Part shown: piece after piece, positions 1 through 8,711 of the stretch | Numbering within the stretch: the first letter of the stretch is position 1 | Layout of the letters: each line of letters opens with the position of its first letter | Assembly (NCBI GenBank): GCA_022799495.1 | Contig: JAAWON010000014.1 | Location: forward strand, 1-34,960 | Direction: 5' to 3' | DNA: 34,960 nucleotides | From: Erysipelotrichaceae bacterium | GTDB lineage: Bacteria; Bacillota_I; Bacilli_A; Erysipelotrichales; Erysipelotrichaceae | The notes under the pieces: generated by a model | What the model saw: only the letters and a program-made list of their open reading frames with translations | Database searches by the model: none | What the model was told of the DNA's origin: nothing | Position numbers and translations under genes: made by a program

Positions 1-2
1 TG

Positions 3-2102
3 TCGCATGAACTTCAAAAAATGAAAAATAGTATTGATGGTGAATATGGAAGTTTTGATGAAAGTGTATTTGAGAAGTTAGCGGATTTACAAGAGGCCTT
101 AAATAAATATATCGCAATGATTCGTAATCAGAAAAACAAGTTGGAAAAAGATTTAGCAGTGATTGAAAAAAATATTCTTCAACTTAAACAAGGGAAAAAG
201 AATTATCCGCATAGATTAACCACATTAAAAGAATTCATGATTACAGAAATGAAACGCCTTTTTCATAAGGATGTTAAGGTGGAGATATTTGCAGATTGCT
301 TTAATGTAAAAGATGCGGAATGGAAAAATGCCATTGAGGCTTATTTGCATAAACAAAAGATGAACTTAATTATAGATCCGGAGTATTTTATGGATGCATT
401 TAAGGTTTTTAAAACATTTTGTAAGAACAATAATATTTCCGGTTATTCTTTAGTTGACGTAGGAAAAATTAAATTAAAAGAGAAATCACCCAATATAACC
501 TTATTTAATAAAGTCGATGCGCAAGATAAACGGGCATTAACGTATGCGCAATATCTTTTGGATCGTGTTGTGTGCTGTGAAATTGATAATAATATACGCG
601 ATCATTTTACTTCAATGACAAAAGATGGCGCCTTGTATACAGCGTGTTCGGGTACACAGGTATCCGCAGACCTTTGGAAAGTACCGTTTATTGGTATTGA
701 TTCTATTCCAATCCAATTAGCTCAAGCAGAATCTGATAAAAGAATGCTCGAAAGTCGTATTGATGCGGCAAAGCGAAAAATTAATCAAATACAAATTCCA
801 TATTTAAATCAACTCTTGAATTCGAAATTATATATCAAAGAATATTTTGAGAAAATACCAATTATTTCTGACAATGAAATGCTGTTGAAAGAAAAAGAAG
901 GAAACCTTACCGCAGGTGATTTTGAGATCATGATGAAGCAAAATGAAGAGTTAAAAAAGTTAGCAGAAGAAATAGAAAGTTATGAAACTGAATTAGACGA
1001 TTTGCAAGGTAAGAAAGCAGGAATTGAATTAGAGCATGAAGCGTTGTTTAAAAGAATTGATACTGCTTCAAAAAATAAGGAAATGCAAGAAGGAGTATTA
1101 ATGAATCGTAATATCAATAAGGATGAATATTTCTACGATTCCCAAAAAGATTATAAAATCGAAATTGATCAATCAAACGATATGATATCTGAATGTAAAA
1201 AGACAATGGAAAGCAATAAAAACAAGGTCGAGATTTTTAAAACGCAGTATAATAATGAGTTTCACATGTCTATCAACACAACCATTGAAAATGAAGACTA
1301 TATAAGAGAAATATCAAATTACAGTGATGATAAAATCAAAGCATATATCGACAAGGTAAATCGAGCATATAGGGATGCAAAAGATTGTTTTGAAAACCAG
1401 TTTTTTGCGACTTTAAAAAGGAAAATAGACAATGTGACAAGAGAACTAGGTCAAATCAATCGAACAATTAAACTTCAGCGCTTTGGCGATTCCAAATATA
1501 AGTTTGTGGCAACACCAACAACTGATGTCGAATATAGAAATTATTATGAGATTATCATGTCGGAAGATTTAAATGGCAGAAATTTAATGAATTCAAGTAT
1601 ATATGATGATAATAAAGAAATAATTGATCGCTTATTCTATGAAGTGGCACAACTTAACAATATGACTCAGAAAGAATATGAAGCAAATGGCAAAAGGATA
1701 GAAAAATATACACATTTTACAACGTATTTAGATTTTGACATCCTTGAGAACGACAATTCTTTAACAAAAACAATCTCATCAAAATCAGGCGGAGAAACAC
1801 AAACTCCTTTCTATATTGCAATATTAGCCTCATTGCTTAATTTATATGATAGCAGCAGAGATAGTTTACGCTTAGTAATTTTTGATGAGGCATTCGATAA
1901 AATGGATAGTGAGCGAATAGAAAAGAGCGTGATGCTATTAAAGGATTCAGGATTTCAAACAATAATTGCGACACCAACTGATAAAATACCCTATATAGCT
2001 CCTTTAGCAAATGATACTTATGTAGCAACAACAGAAATCATCAACGGTTTTAAATCTTCTTCATTAAATCGTTGGAAAAAAACGGAGTTTGTGAATGAAT
2101 GA
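3..2102 (+). CDS. jetC: Wadjet JetC, SMC-like ATPase (C-terminal part, cut by window edge)
   Basis: The reading frame is open from the first codon of the window, so the N-terminal Walker A half lies outside and the internal ATG at 21 is not the true start. The visible part holds long Lys/Glu-rich coiled coil, a more globular stretch around 540-720 that may be the hinge, more coiled coil, and a C-terminal ABC head with signature motif SGGETQ (near 1790) and Walker B RLVIFDEAFDKMD (near 1870-1900). This pattern fits MukB/JetC-type condensin ATPases. In Wadjet, JetABC extrudes DNA loops and JetD cleaves small circular DNA such as plasmids. It overlaps jetD by 8 bases, as expected for one operon. 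SbcC/Rad50 is the main alternative, but the JetD neighbour argues for JetC. Base composition is much more AT-rich than in the genes after 3400. Confidence 0.85.
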   Translation, partial: SHELQKMKNSIDGEYGSFDESVFEKLADLQEALNKYIAMIRNQKNKLEKDLAVIEKNILQLKQGKKNYPHRLTTLKEFMITEMKRLFHKDVKVEIFADCFNVKDAEWKNAIEAYLHKQKMNLIIDPEYFMDAFKVFKTFCKNNNISGYSLVDVGKIKLKEKSPNITLFNKVDAQDKRALTYAQYLLDRVVCCEIDNNIRDHFTSMTKDGALYTACSGTQVSADLWKVPFIGIDSIPIQLAQAESDKRMLESRIDAAKRKINQIQIPYLNQLLNSKLYIKEYFEKIPIISDNEMLLKEKEGNLTAGDFEIMMKQNEELKKLAEEIESYETELDDLQGKKAGIELEHEALFKRIDTASKNKEMQEGVLMNRNINKDEYFYDSQKDYKIEIDQSNDMISECKKTMESNKNKVEIFKTQYNNEFHMSINTTIENEDYIREISNYSDDKIKAYIDKVNRAYRDAKDCFENQFFATLKRKIDNVTRELGQINRTIKLQRFGDSKYKFVATPTTDVEYRNYYEIIMSEDLNGRNLMNSSIYDDNKEIIDRLFYEVAQLNNMTQKEYEANGKRIEKYTHFTTYLDFDILENDNSLTKTISSKSGGETQTPFYIAILASLLNLYDSSRDSLRLVIFDEAFDKMDSERIEKSVMLLKDSGFQTIIATPTDKIPYIAPLANDTYVATTEIINGFKSSSLNRWKKTEFVNE

Positions 2103-3336
2103 ATTAGAACTACTAATTTTAAAAAAATTGATGCTTTCCTATAACAAAAGTTATCATAGTAAAATAGGGAAAAACAGCGCCAGAAGAGTTATTTTAAATT
2201 TAGACAAGGCTTTTGACAGTGAAATATATGATCGCATGGATTATGATTCAGTATGCAAAATGAATGATGCTGTTTATTCTTTACATGAAAGAAAACTTAT
2301 AACTTATGATGTAGACGAGTTTAATGATGCTCATATAACAAAGGTGTATATGTGCTTGAATGAAGTTGAGCAAATTGCATCATTAACTGGATTAAAAGAC
2401 AACAAACAAGAATTATTAGCAATCTATGAGTTATTATTAGATAAAAAAGAAGAAGTGAATAGTGAATGGGAACAAAGATTTCTGGAAGATGTAATGGATT
2501 CCATTATAGAAAAAAATCGTTTGTTATATTTGCCTAAAGATGTTGCATTGATCGAAGGAATATTAAAAGTATTGCAGGTTATAGCAAAAGAAGAAGGATT
2601 TTATATAAGAGTTTTAAGTACAAAACTATTTTCAAATTCGAAATATATCGAAAAGAAATTACTGAAGTATCTGATTAAAATTCTAAAAGATTATTATCCT
2701 GATATTCATCTTATGATGGAAAAAGACAAAATGAGTGACAATGAATTTCTGAGATTCATTGGTGTCTTTACCTATGAAGAAGTGTTTGAATTTACAGGAA
2801 ATTGCACAGCTTATTATAATCACAAACTATTGGATTTTTCGCTCTATGATCAAGGAATGTTTCTGGGGAGTAATATTGCTGCTCAATTATCGTATTTTAA
2901 TTTAGATGATATACGAGTTATAACATTGATTGAAAATAAAATGAATTATGTTCAATACTGCAAGAATGAAAAAAGGACAGATGAGTTAGTAATTTTCTCC
3001 GGAGGATATTATAGCGCACAAAAAAAGGAATTTTATAACGCAATAAAAAGGAGTATGACAGAACATCAAATCATACGTTTATGGGATGATATTGATTTAG
3101 GCGGTTTTCAAATGTTTAACAAGTTGAGTATGATATTTGAAAATTTAACTCCTATGCGAATGGATATAGAAACATACATGAATCATGTAGTGTTTGCCAG
3201 AGAAATGAGTGATAGTTACTTTACTATGTTGGAAAGATTGGCAGATAAAGAAGGATATGAAGTATTTCAAGATGTAATCAAGTTGATTTTAAAAAATAAA
3301 AAAGTTCTTGAACAAGAATCGTATTATATTGAATAA
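2095..3336 (+). CDS. jetD: Wadjet JetD, Toprim-domain nuclease subunit
   Basis: The 413-residue protein has the layout of JetD (DUF3322/DUF2220 type): an N-terminal winged-helix-like arm region and a C-terminal Toprim domain. Visible Toprim landmarks are the acidic strand LIENK (Glu about residue 280), the glycine stretch FSGGYYS, and WDDIDLGG (residues 330-337), which matches the D-x-D metal-binding turn of this family. JetD is the DNA-cutting subunit recruited by the JetABC loop extruder. Its ATG lies inside the end of jetC (8-base overlap), implying translational coupling. No terminator hairpin is visible after it. The Wadjet subtype cannot be decided without jetA and jetB. Local sequence is strongly AT-rich, which suggests acquisition. 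Confidence 0.85.
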   Translation: MNELELLILKKLMLSYNKSYHSKIGKNSARRVILNLDKAFDSEIYDRMDYDSVCKMNDAVYSLHERKLITYDVDEFNDAHITKVYMCLNEVEQIASLTGLKDNKQELLAIYELLLDKKEEVNSEWEQRFLEDVMDSIIEKNRLLYLPKDVALIEGILKVLQVIAKEEGFYIRVLSTKLFSNSKYIEKKLLKYLIKILKDYYPDIHLMMEKDKMSDNEFLRFIGVFTYEEVFEFTGNCTAYYNHKLLDFSLYDQGMFLGSNIAAQLSYFNLDDIRVITLIENKMNYVQYCKNEKRTDELVIFSGGYYSAQKKEFYNAIKRSMTEHQIIRLWDDIDLGGFQMFNKLSMIFENLTPMRMDIETYMNHVVFAREMSDSYFTMLERLADKEGYEVFQDVIKLILKNKKVLEQESYYIE

Positions 3337-3404
3337 TTAAATTCGCCAAAGAAGAATCAATCAAATCAGATTTTGCCTTACATTCCCCCCTTTGAAGAAT
3401 ACCT

Positions 3405-3432
3405 TTGCAAATGCATGATTATGTAGTATAAT
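3405..3432 (+). promoter_or_regulatory. Sigma-A type promoter for the BI-1 gene
   Basis: TTGCAA (3405-3410) and TATAAT (3427-3432) are separated by 16 bases, 37 bases upstream of the ATG at 3469. It gives the membrane-protein gene its own promoter, independent of the Wadjet operon. The rest of the 3337-3468 gap shows no hairpin. Confidence 0.75.
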
Positions 3433-3468
3433 GTAATATACTATAAAGAGTTAAGGAGGCTATAAGTT

Positions 3469-4209
3469 ATGTATGAACAAGAGGATTTGCGAGTTGATTC
3501 CCTGTCCACAGGGAAGATGACTACCTTAGAGAAGTACACGACAAAAACGTTTGGTATGATGGCATTGGGATTGTTGGTGACAGCGCTGACAGCGTGGATT
3601 TTCAGCACAGTGAAGATGTCCGTCGGTAGTTATCAAGGGCCGATATCATTGATGCTGTGCTATAAATACAATTACTTGCCGATGATCCTGCTGTTTGCGG
3701 AACTGGGTGTTGTAATTGCATTCAGCACTAGGCTTTTCAAATCATCGATCAATGCGGTGCGGGTAATGTATTTCGCTTATGCGGTGTTGACCGGCTTTAC
3801 CTTCTCTACCCTGCAATTTATTTATGGCAGTAAGACGATCTATCTGGCATTTGCGATTACGGCTGTTTATTTCGGCGCATTATGTGTGATCGGCTTTACC
3901 ACTAAGATGAATTTAGCGAAAATTTGGCCGCTGTTATTTGTTGGCTTGATTGGCATCATCATTTTCAATGTTGCGGCAATGTTCATTGATTTAAGCAGTA
4001 TGGATCGTGTGGTCTGCACGTTGGGATTGGCCATTTTCACCGGTATTACCGCCTTTGATACTCAGAAGATGAAAAATCTTTATATCAGTTATCAAGACGA
4101 TGAGACGATGTTGCCTCGCTTATCCATGTATTCCGCATTTGAACTTTATTTGGATTTCATCAACATCTTCTTGTATATCCTGCGCATTCTTGGTAAAAAC
4201 CGCGATTAA
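3469..4209 (+). CDS. Bax inhibitor-1 (BI-1/YccA) family membrane protein
   Basis: The 246-residue protein has about seven hydrophobic segments after a ~30-residue polar N-terminus. It ends with the family's typical acidic/aromatic signature AFELYLDFINIFLYILRI followed by a short charged tail. An AAGGAGG ribosome site precedes the ATG. Bacterial BI-1 members (YetJ in Bacillus) are pH-sensitive calcium leak channels; transport by this copy is inferred from family membership only. It is monocistronic: own promoter at 3405-3432 and a terminator directly after it. Length and topology are normal for the family. Confidence 0.9.
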   Translation: MYEQEDLRVDSLSTGKMTTLEKYTTKTFGMMALGLLVTALTAWIFSTVKMSVGSYQGPISLMLCYKYNYLPMILLFAELGVVIAFSTRLFKSSINAVRVMYFAYAVLTGFTFSTLQFIYGSKTIYLAFAITAVYFGALCVIGFTTKMNLAKIWPLLFVGLIGIIIFNVAAMFIDLSSMDRVVCTLGLAIFTGITAFDTQKMKNLYISYQDDETMLPRLSMYSAFELYLDFINIFLYILRILGKNRD

Positions 4210-4232
4210 GTGCGCAATGAGTCATCCCAATC

Positions 4233-4267
4233 AGGCTGCGTTTCCGATTTAGGAGGCAGCCTTTTCA
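4233..4267 (+). terminator. Rho-independent terminator after the BI-1 gene
   Basis: AGGCTGC (4233-4239) pairs with GCAGCCT (4256-4262) around a 16-base loop, followed by a short T run (TTTTC). The T run is modest. Confidence 0.7.
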
Positions 4268-4395
4268 CTGATTTATGGCCCATCTCACGCATACAAACCT
4301 TGGGCAGCCAAACGCCTATTCCTTCATCTACTTACCCAACCATCCCTATCTTTTACTTGGATTTACAACTTTCTTCGTCGTTGAGCAAAGGGTTA

Positions 4396-4404
4396 TGGTA
4401 TAAT
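4396..4404 (+). promoter_or_regulatory. Extended -10 promoter for the aspartic protease-like gene
   Basis: TG-G-TATAAT (4396-4404) is an extended -10 element about 45 bases upstream of the start. No good -35 is present, which extended -10 promoters tolerate. Together with the terminator at 4233-4267 it shows that the long upstream reading frame from 4210 is not translated. Confidence 0.6.
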
Positions 4405-4449
4405 ACTAAAATAAGTCAGGGGTTTTGGCATAGGAAAAGCGGTGAGGCA

Positions 4450-5424
4450 ATGATGAGATTACATACCTGTAAGACAACTACGACAATAGAGACGCGTTTA
4501 CATGAGGAAGCGGTGCACTGCCATCGAAAAGATCTTCATATGCGCCTTGATTCCTATGATTTTAAACAGAGCTATCGTAGATTATTACAAGGTGAGCCAA
4601 GTGTGGAATTGAAGTGGGATGGCCACCCCTTTGCATTGCCTATGAAGCGCAGTATGTTGGGGTTATATATGCTGGAACTTCGCTTGGATTGCGACTCTTA
4701 TCGCTTTGTGATAGACAGCGGAGCGCAAATATCGGCAATCCGTCCTGAGCTTGCCCAAAAGCATCATGCGAAGCCATTAACGGGAAGTGTAAGTATTGGC
4801 TCGATTGGCGGTAGGGAGAAACAAATGCATGGTTATTTGGTAAATGAACTGCGTTTGGGGAATCTAACAATCGCTCGTTTGCCAATGGTATCACTGGAAA
4901 CTGCCGGACTCCATGCACGCTTTGGCTCAATGGACCTCTCTTTGTTTGATGGTATCTTAGGATGGGATATATTGGCTCAACTGGATTTTGAACTCGATGA
5001 TGTTGCCCATGAGTTCAAGGTATTGCGGAATCGCTATCATTTCGCACATCCCAATATGGTAAAAACAGTATTCCCTGTTTTCCTTGTGCGTGATAAACAG
5101 AATCGCTTATTAACCATGGGTTTTGACAGCGGTGCACGTGAAAGTTGGATGAGCGCGGAGCGCATGCGGGCACTTGGCTATGAACTTGGCAAGGAGCGCT
5201 TGGCGTTGGGGTTCGGCGTTCATGGGTTGGAAGAAATCAAAGTAAATTCCATCTCGGAAATGGATCTGTATTTATATAAAGCACATATCCATCTGCGTCA
5301 TGCACGTACCGGTCGTACCAATGTATTCCCAAAGGATAGTTTAGATGGGATTTTAGGCAATGAGATCTACAAAAACCGCCGCATCAGAATCATCAATAGC
5401 ATGGAAATGGTGCTGCTGGCATAA
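4450..5424 (+). CDS. Protein with two tandem retropepsin-like aspartic protease domains
   Basis: The frame is open from 4210, but that stretch holds the preceding terminator and this gene's promoter. The start is therefore ATG 4450 or 4453; GGTGAGG at 4441-4447 favours 4453. The protein (~324 residues) has two similar halves. Half one has the catalytic-type triplet FVIDSGAQIS (Asp ~89) and, about 80 residues on, GILGWDIL. Half two has MGFDSGARES (Asp ~226) and about 75 residues on GILGNEIY. The D-S-G plus hydrophobic-hydrophobic-Gly pair is the signature of retropepsin-like proteases (gag-asp / Asp_protease_2 families). No signal peptide is seen, so it is probably cytoplasmic. Substrate is unknown. 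It is followed at 28 bases by a cyclophilin gene, so the two may be co-transcribed. Confidence 0.75.
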   Translation: MMRLHTCKTTTTIETRLHEEAVHCHRKDLHMRLDSYDFKQSYRRLLQGEPSVELKWDGHPFALPMKRSMLGLYMLELRLDCDSYRFVIDSGAQISAIRPELAQKHHAKPLTGSVSIGSIGGREKQMHGYLVNELRLGNLTIARLPMVSLETAGLHARFGSMDLSLFDGILGWDILAQLDFELDDVAHEFKVLRNRYHFAHPNMVKTVFPVFLVRDKQNRLLTMGFDSGARESWMSAERMRALGYELGKERLALGFGVHGLEEIKVNSISEMDLYLYKAHIHLRHARTGRTNVFPKDSLDGILGNEIYKNRRIRIINSMEMVLLA

Positions 5425-5452
5425 GATTAAGTGAACGGAAAGGAGCTTACAT

Positions 5453-5887
5453 ATGAAGTTGAACGGTATGATTACTTTAGAAAATGGGGAAAAACTTCCC
5501 TTTGAACTGTATCCGGATGAAGCACCGCGTACAGTGGAGAATTTTGTTAAACTAATTCGGGAGGGATATTACAACGGCAAGACATTTCATCGTGTGATTG
5601 CGCATTTTGTATCACAGGGTGGTTGCCCTTATGGCAATGGGAGCGGTGATTTAGGGTATACCATTCCTTGTGAAACCCAAAATAATCCGCATCGTCATGA
5701 GAGTGGCAGTATCTCTATGGCACATCGCGGTAAGGATACCGGGTGTTGTCAATTCTTTATTTGTCATGAACCTCAGCCGCATTTGGATGGTGTGCATACG
5801 GTGTTTGGCAAAGTGACTGACAATTTGGAGGCTGTGCGCAATATGCGAAATGGTGATGTCATCGCATCTATTACATTGGAGGAGTAG
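5453..5887 (+). CDS. Cyclophilin-type peptidyl-prolyl cis-trans isomerase
   Basis: The 144-residue single-domain cyclophilin catalyses proline isomerisation during protein folding. It has TFHRV (catalytic Arg), FVSQGG (equivalent of FMxQGG), the SISMAH strand, QFFI and the [11 protein letters not shown] segment. It has no signal peptide and is cytoplasmic. The Asp usually following QGG is Cys here (QGGCP), and a further CC pair precedes QFFI, so the protein is Cys-richer than usual around the active site. The ribosome site AAAGGAG precedes ATG 5453. The next gene starts 4 bases after its stop, so they form an operon. Confidence 0.9.
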   Translation: MKLNGMITLENGEKLPFELYPDEAPRTVENFVKLIREGYYNGKTFHRVIAHFVSQGGCPYGNGSGDLGYTIPCETQNNPHRHESGSISMAHRGKDTGCCQFFICHEPQPHLDGVHTVFGKVTDNLEAVRNMRNGDVIASITLEE

Positions 5888-5891
5888 TGTC

Positions 5892-6242
5892 ATGGATGAT
5901 TTAAAACGACTGGGCTTGCCCTTTATTACGATCCTATTATCGGCGTTGTTGGTTAAGTTAATCAATCGCTTTCTTGTCTTTTCCTTTACGCCGACCCTTG
6001 TAACTTTTCTAATTGTTACCTCACTGTTTTTATTTGGATATCTGTTAAACAAAACCAGAAACCGCAGAAATCCGGGCGTATTCAAAAAGGTCATTGCGAT
6101 CTTGGTTATGGTATTGTTAATGTTGATGCAGATGGGATATTTCACCCTGCCTTTTATGGCCGATGCATTTGATTTCTTTGGTGTAGACGCTTTCTATATC
6201 AATATGATTTATATCTTTTGCGGCTATTTGTTCGCAGATTAG
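5892..6242 (+). CDS. Small four-helix membrane protein of unknown function
   Basis: The start is ATG 5892, set by GGAGGAG at 5878-5884 inside the end of the cyclophilin gene; an upstream in-frame GTG at 5850 has no comparable site. The 116-residue product has about four hydrophobic segments (roughly residues 8-28, 33-52, 66-86, 93-113) with a basic loop (KTRNRRN) between the second and third. I recognise no family. It is translated in tandem with the cyclophilin and followed by a terminator, so it is the last gene of that unit. Confidence 0.65.
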   Translation: MDDLKRLGLPFITILLSALLVKLINRFLVFSFTPTLVTFLIVTSLFLFGYLLNKTRNRRNPGVFKKVIAILVMVLLMLMQMGYFTLPFMADAFDFFGVDAFYINMIYIFCGYLFAD

Positions 6243-6254
6243 CAGGAATAACAG

Positions 6255-6284
6255 AAACACCGGTGATTGTTCCATCGGTGTTTT
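6255..6284 (+). terminator. Terminator after the small membrane protein
   Basis: AAACACCG (6255-6262) pairs with CGGTGTTT (6276-6283) and the T run follows. It closes the protease-like/cyclophilin/membrane protein unit. The rest of the gap to 6492 shows only a TTGACT at 6396-6401 without a convincing matched -10. Confidence 0.75.
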
Positions 6285-6492
6285 CATTTGTTTTGGTATT
6301 GATAGAATGGAAATGGTGGATTGTGCGCAAGTAAAAGATCTTATTACTTGAGTGATAGAACAGCGTGTTTTTCTTTATGTTCCTGCTCTTGCAATTTGAC
6401 TGGATTCTCGGTATACTTACAACATATCATTTGGATGATTCATGCGCATGGTAAAGAAGCCATGTGATATATGATAACAACAGGAGGCAGTT

Positions 6493-7332
6493 ATGTTAAG
6501 GAATCTTATTGGTGGAATTGCGATTGGCATCGCAAATATCATTCCCGGTGTTAGCGGGGGAACGATGATGGTGATCTTAGGTTTGTTCCAAAAAACAATG
6601 GATGCGATATCCGGCTTTTTTCAGCCGCATAATCCCAAACGCAAGGAACAGTTCTTATTTCTATTACAGGTATTGATTGGTGCCGCAATCGGTTTGATCG
6701 GGTTTGCGAAATTACTGAATATTTTGTTTGAAGAATACCCGACGCAGACAATCTATTGGTTTATTGGCTTGGTGGTATTTAGCATTCCGCTATTTTTAAA
6801 AGCAGAGGTAAAGGATGAGAAACTGAGTTGGCTTTGGGTAGCCATTGGAATGGCTTTGATCTTTGCGATCAATTTAATGGCACCCGGAAGTGAAGAAGGG
6901 GTTGTCAATCCCACTTTCCCTGCGATTACGCCCCTGCATTGTGTTCTTATGGTGGCGGTGGGTTTTGTCGGCGGTTTTGCGATGTTGATGCCGGGAGTCA
7001 GTGGTTCGATGGTGTTGTTAATCTTCGGTCAATATTATCTGTTTAAATCCTATGTGGCCGCAGTTACTTCATTTGCTCCTGATGTATTGTTATCCTTAGT
7101 GTTTATTGCGATTGGAATCGGTTTGGGGATTGTAACTTCTGCGATTGTGACTAATGCAGCTTTAAAGAAAAATAAGAGTGCCACCCTAAGTTTTATTTTA
7201 GGTTTGATCATTGCCTCCAGCATGGTTTTAATTCCATTCGATGTGAGTTATGATCTTGGTATGATTGTGACCTGCCTGATGGCGGTTGGATTTGGTGGCT
7301 TGATTGTATCACTATTGAATCGTTTCGCATGA
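6493..7332 (+). CDS. DUF368 family polyprenyl-phosphate transporter (PopT-like)
   Basis: The 279-residue polytopic membrane protein has the two inverted-repeat signatures of DUF368: IANIIPGVSGGT near the N-terminus and LMPGVSGSMVLL near the middle. The family has been shown to recycle undecaprenyl phosphate across the cytoplasmic membrane for peptidoglycan and other envelope polymers, so that is the likely role. AGGAGG lies just upstream of the ATG at 6493. It appears monocistronic, with a shared bidirectional terminator downstream against the convergent ldh gene. Length is normal. Confidence 0.9.
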   Translation: MLRNLIGGIAIGIANIIPGVSGGTMMVILGLFQKTMDAISGFFQPHNPKRKEQFLFLLQVLIGAAIGLIGFAKLLNILFEEYPTQTIYWFIGLVVFSIPLFLKAEVKDEKLSWLWVAIGMALIFAINLMAPGSEEGVVNPTFPAITPLHCVLMVAVGFVGGFAMLMPGVSGSMVLLIFGQYYLFKSYVAAVTSFAPDVLLSLVFIAIGIGLGIVTSAIVTNAALKKNKSATLSFILGLIIASSMVLIPFDVSYDLGMIVTCLMAVGFGGLIVSLLNRFA

Positions 7333-7442
7333 GTCTTAGTGGTTCCTTGCTAGATCCATGCATCTTGCCACAAGCTTGGGTAACCCATGTGCATCAGGGG
7401 TAACTATGCATACAGGATGAAGAAGAAAAAAACATATCAGTC

Positions 7443-7492
7443 AAAAAAAAACAGTACCGCATTGCGTGATACATCATGAAGTACTGTTTTTT
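7443..7492. terminator. Bidirectional terminator between the DUF368 gene and ldh
   Basis: AAAACAGTAC (7448-7457) pairs perfectly with GTACTGTTTT (7481-7490) around a 23-base loop, with an A run on the left and a T run on the right. It can therefore end transcription from both convergent genes. Confidence 0.75.
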
Positions 7493-7563
7493 CTATTCGT
7501 GAGAGTGATGCTTTAGGCAGTCTATGGTGGTGACTGTCTCTTAGTGAATCCAATTCAAATGCT

Positions 7564-8523
7564 TTATAGAATTTGATCAATGCTGTCGTGAATGATCTGT
7601 TTGAGCGTTGCGCAGCTTTGATCGAATTTTTGCTGATCCACTTCAGTTAAGGGAAGCTTTACAATTTCTTTAATGCCACTGCGGCTCACCACCGCCGGTA
7701 CCCCAATATACAAGCCTTCTTGACCGTATTCTCCGCTTTGATAGACGGAAACGGTTAGAATGCTGCGGGAATTGCTTAGGATTGTATGTATGAGATGATT
7801 GAGGGATAAGCCTATGCCGTAATAAGTGGCCTTTTTACGATTGATGATTTCATAAGCGGCTTGCTGGACCTGTTTATAGATCTCCAACAAATCATTCATA
7901 TCCCGTCCCTTTTCATCTAAATAGGCCAGCATACTTTTACAGCCGACAAAGCAGTTGGTCCAAGGGACAAAACTGGAATCACCATGTTCCCCCATGATAT
8001 AGGCATGAATGTTACTGGAGGAGATATTCAGATATTCACTCATCAAATAACGCAGACGTGCGGTATCCAATAAAGTTCCTGAACCGATGACTCTTTCTTT
8101 CGGCAATCCGCTCACTTTCCATGCGACGTAACTCATGATATCCACAGGGTTGCTGGCGATGACCAAGATTCCATCAAATCCGCTTGACTTGATCTGCTCA
8201 GCAATGCCTTTCATGATTTTCGCATTTACCATAGTCAGCTCCAGACGAGTTTGATCGGGTTTTTGAGCCGCACCTGCTGTGACAACGACAATATCCGCAT
8301 CCTTACAATCCGCATAATTGCCTGCCTTGATTTTCATTTTACTGGGGGCATATGGCAAACCGTGAGACAAATCCATTTCTTCACCAACGGTCTTTTCATA
8401 ATCGATATCAATGAGCACCAACTCATCGACAAGGGGAGTAGTCAATAGCGTATACGCAAAGCTCATACCGACAAATCCGGTACCCACCAAAACCAACTTG
8501 CGCTTATCGCTGTTTTGTTTCAT
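7564..8523 (-). CDS. ldh: L-lactate dehydrogenase
   Basis: The 319-residue NAD-dependent enzyme reduces pyruvate to L-lactate, regenerating NAD during fermentation. It shows the nucleotide-binding GTGFVG (residues 14-19), the substrate-loop segment QKPDQTRLEL with the catalytic Arg, NPVD, the substrate-binding Arg region LLDTARLRY and MGEHGDS with the catalytic His. The Gln just before KPDQTR and the overall match favour lactate over malate dehydrogenase. AAGGAGG lies 6-7 bases upstream of the ATG. It has its own promoter and a convergent terminator, so it is monocistronic. Allosteric control by fructose-1,6-bisphosphate is common in the family but cannot be read here. Confidence 0.93.
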   Translation of the reverse strand: MKQNSDKRKLVLVGTGFVGMSFAYTLLTTPLVDELVLIDIDYEKTVGEEMDLSHGLPYAPSKMKIKAGNYADCKDADIVVVTAGAAQKPDQTRLELTMVNAKIMKGIAEQIKSSGFDGILVIASNPVDIMSYVAWKVSGLPKERVIGSGTLLDTARLRYLMSEYLNISSSNIHAYIMGEHGDSSFVPWTNCFVGCKSMLAYLDEKGRDMNDLLEIYKQVQQAAYEIINRKKATYYGIGLSLNHLIHTILSNSRSILTVSVYQSGEYGQEGLYIGVPAVVSRSGIKEIVKLPLTEVDQQKFDQSCATLKQIIHDSIDQIL

Positions 8524-8546
8524 AAAGGTTCCTCCTTTTTTTCTTT

Positions 8547-8555
8547 AGTATACCA
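8547..8555 (-). promoter_or_regulatory. Extended -10 promoter of ldh
   Basis: On the minus strand TG-G-TATACT is present, with the -10 hexamer at 8547-8552 and the TGG just upstream. The -35 region at 8570-8575 (TGTATT) is poor. Confidence 0.55.
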
Positions 8556-8675
8556 CAATTTGGAAATGAAATACACCAAGAACGCGCCGGAAAAATTCGC
8601 TACCGCAAGGCTTTACTCATCCTTTTTCATATGAATAAAGAAAAGGCTTTTCATTACTACATCAAATAGATAGAT

Positions 8676-8705
8676 AAAAAAAGATGACAGGTATTGTCAT
8701 CTTTT
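8676..8705 (-). terminator. Terminator after htrA
   Basis: AAAAGATGACA (8679-8689) pairs perfectly with TGTCATCTTTT (8695-8705) around a 5-base loop. On the minus strand it ends in a T run and starts 6 bases after the htrA stop. Confidence 0.85.
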
Positions 8706-8711
8706 GCGATC

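Noticed and set aside
4210-4449. Upstream extension of the aspartic protease-like reading frame from a GTG at 4210
   Set aside because: This part contains the BI-1 terminator and an extended -10 promoter, has no ribosome site, and its translation looks like noise.
6396-6417. TTGACT plus TATACT as a promoter for the DUF368 gene
   Set aside because: The spacer is only 10 bases, and no other -10 fits the 16-18 base distance.
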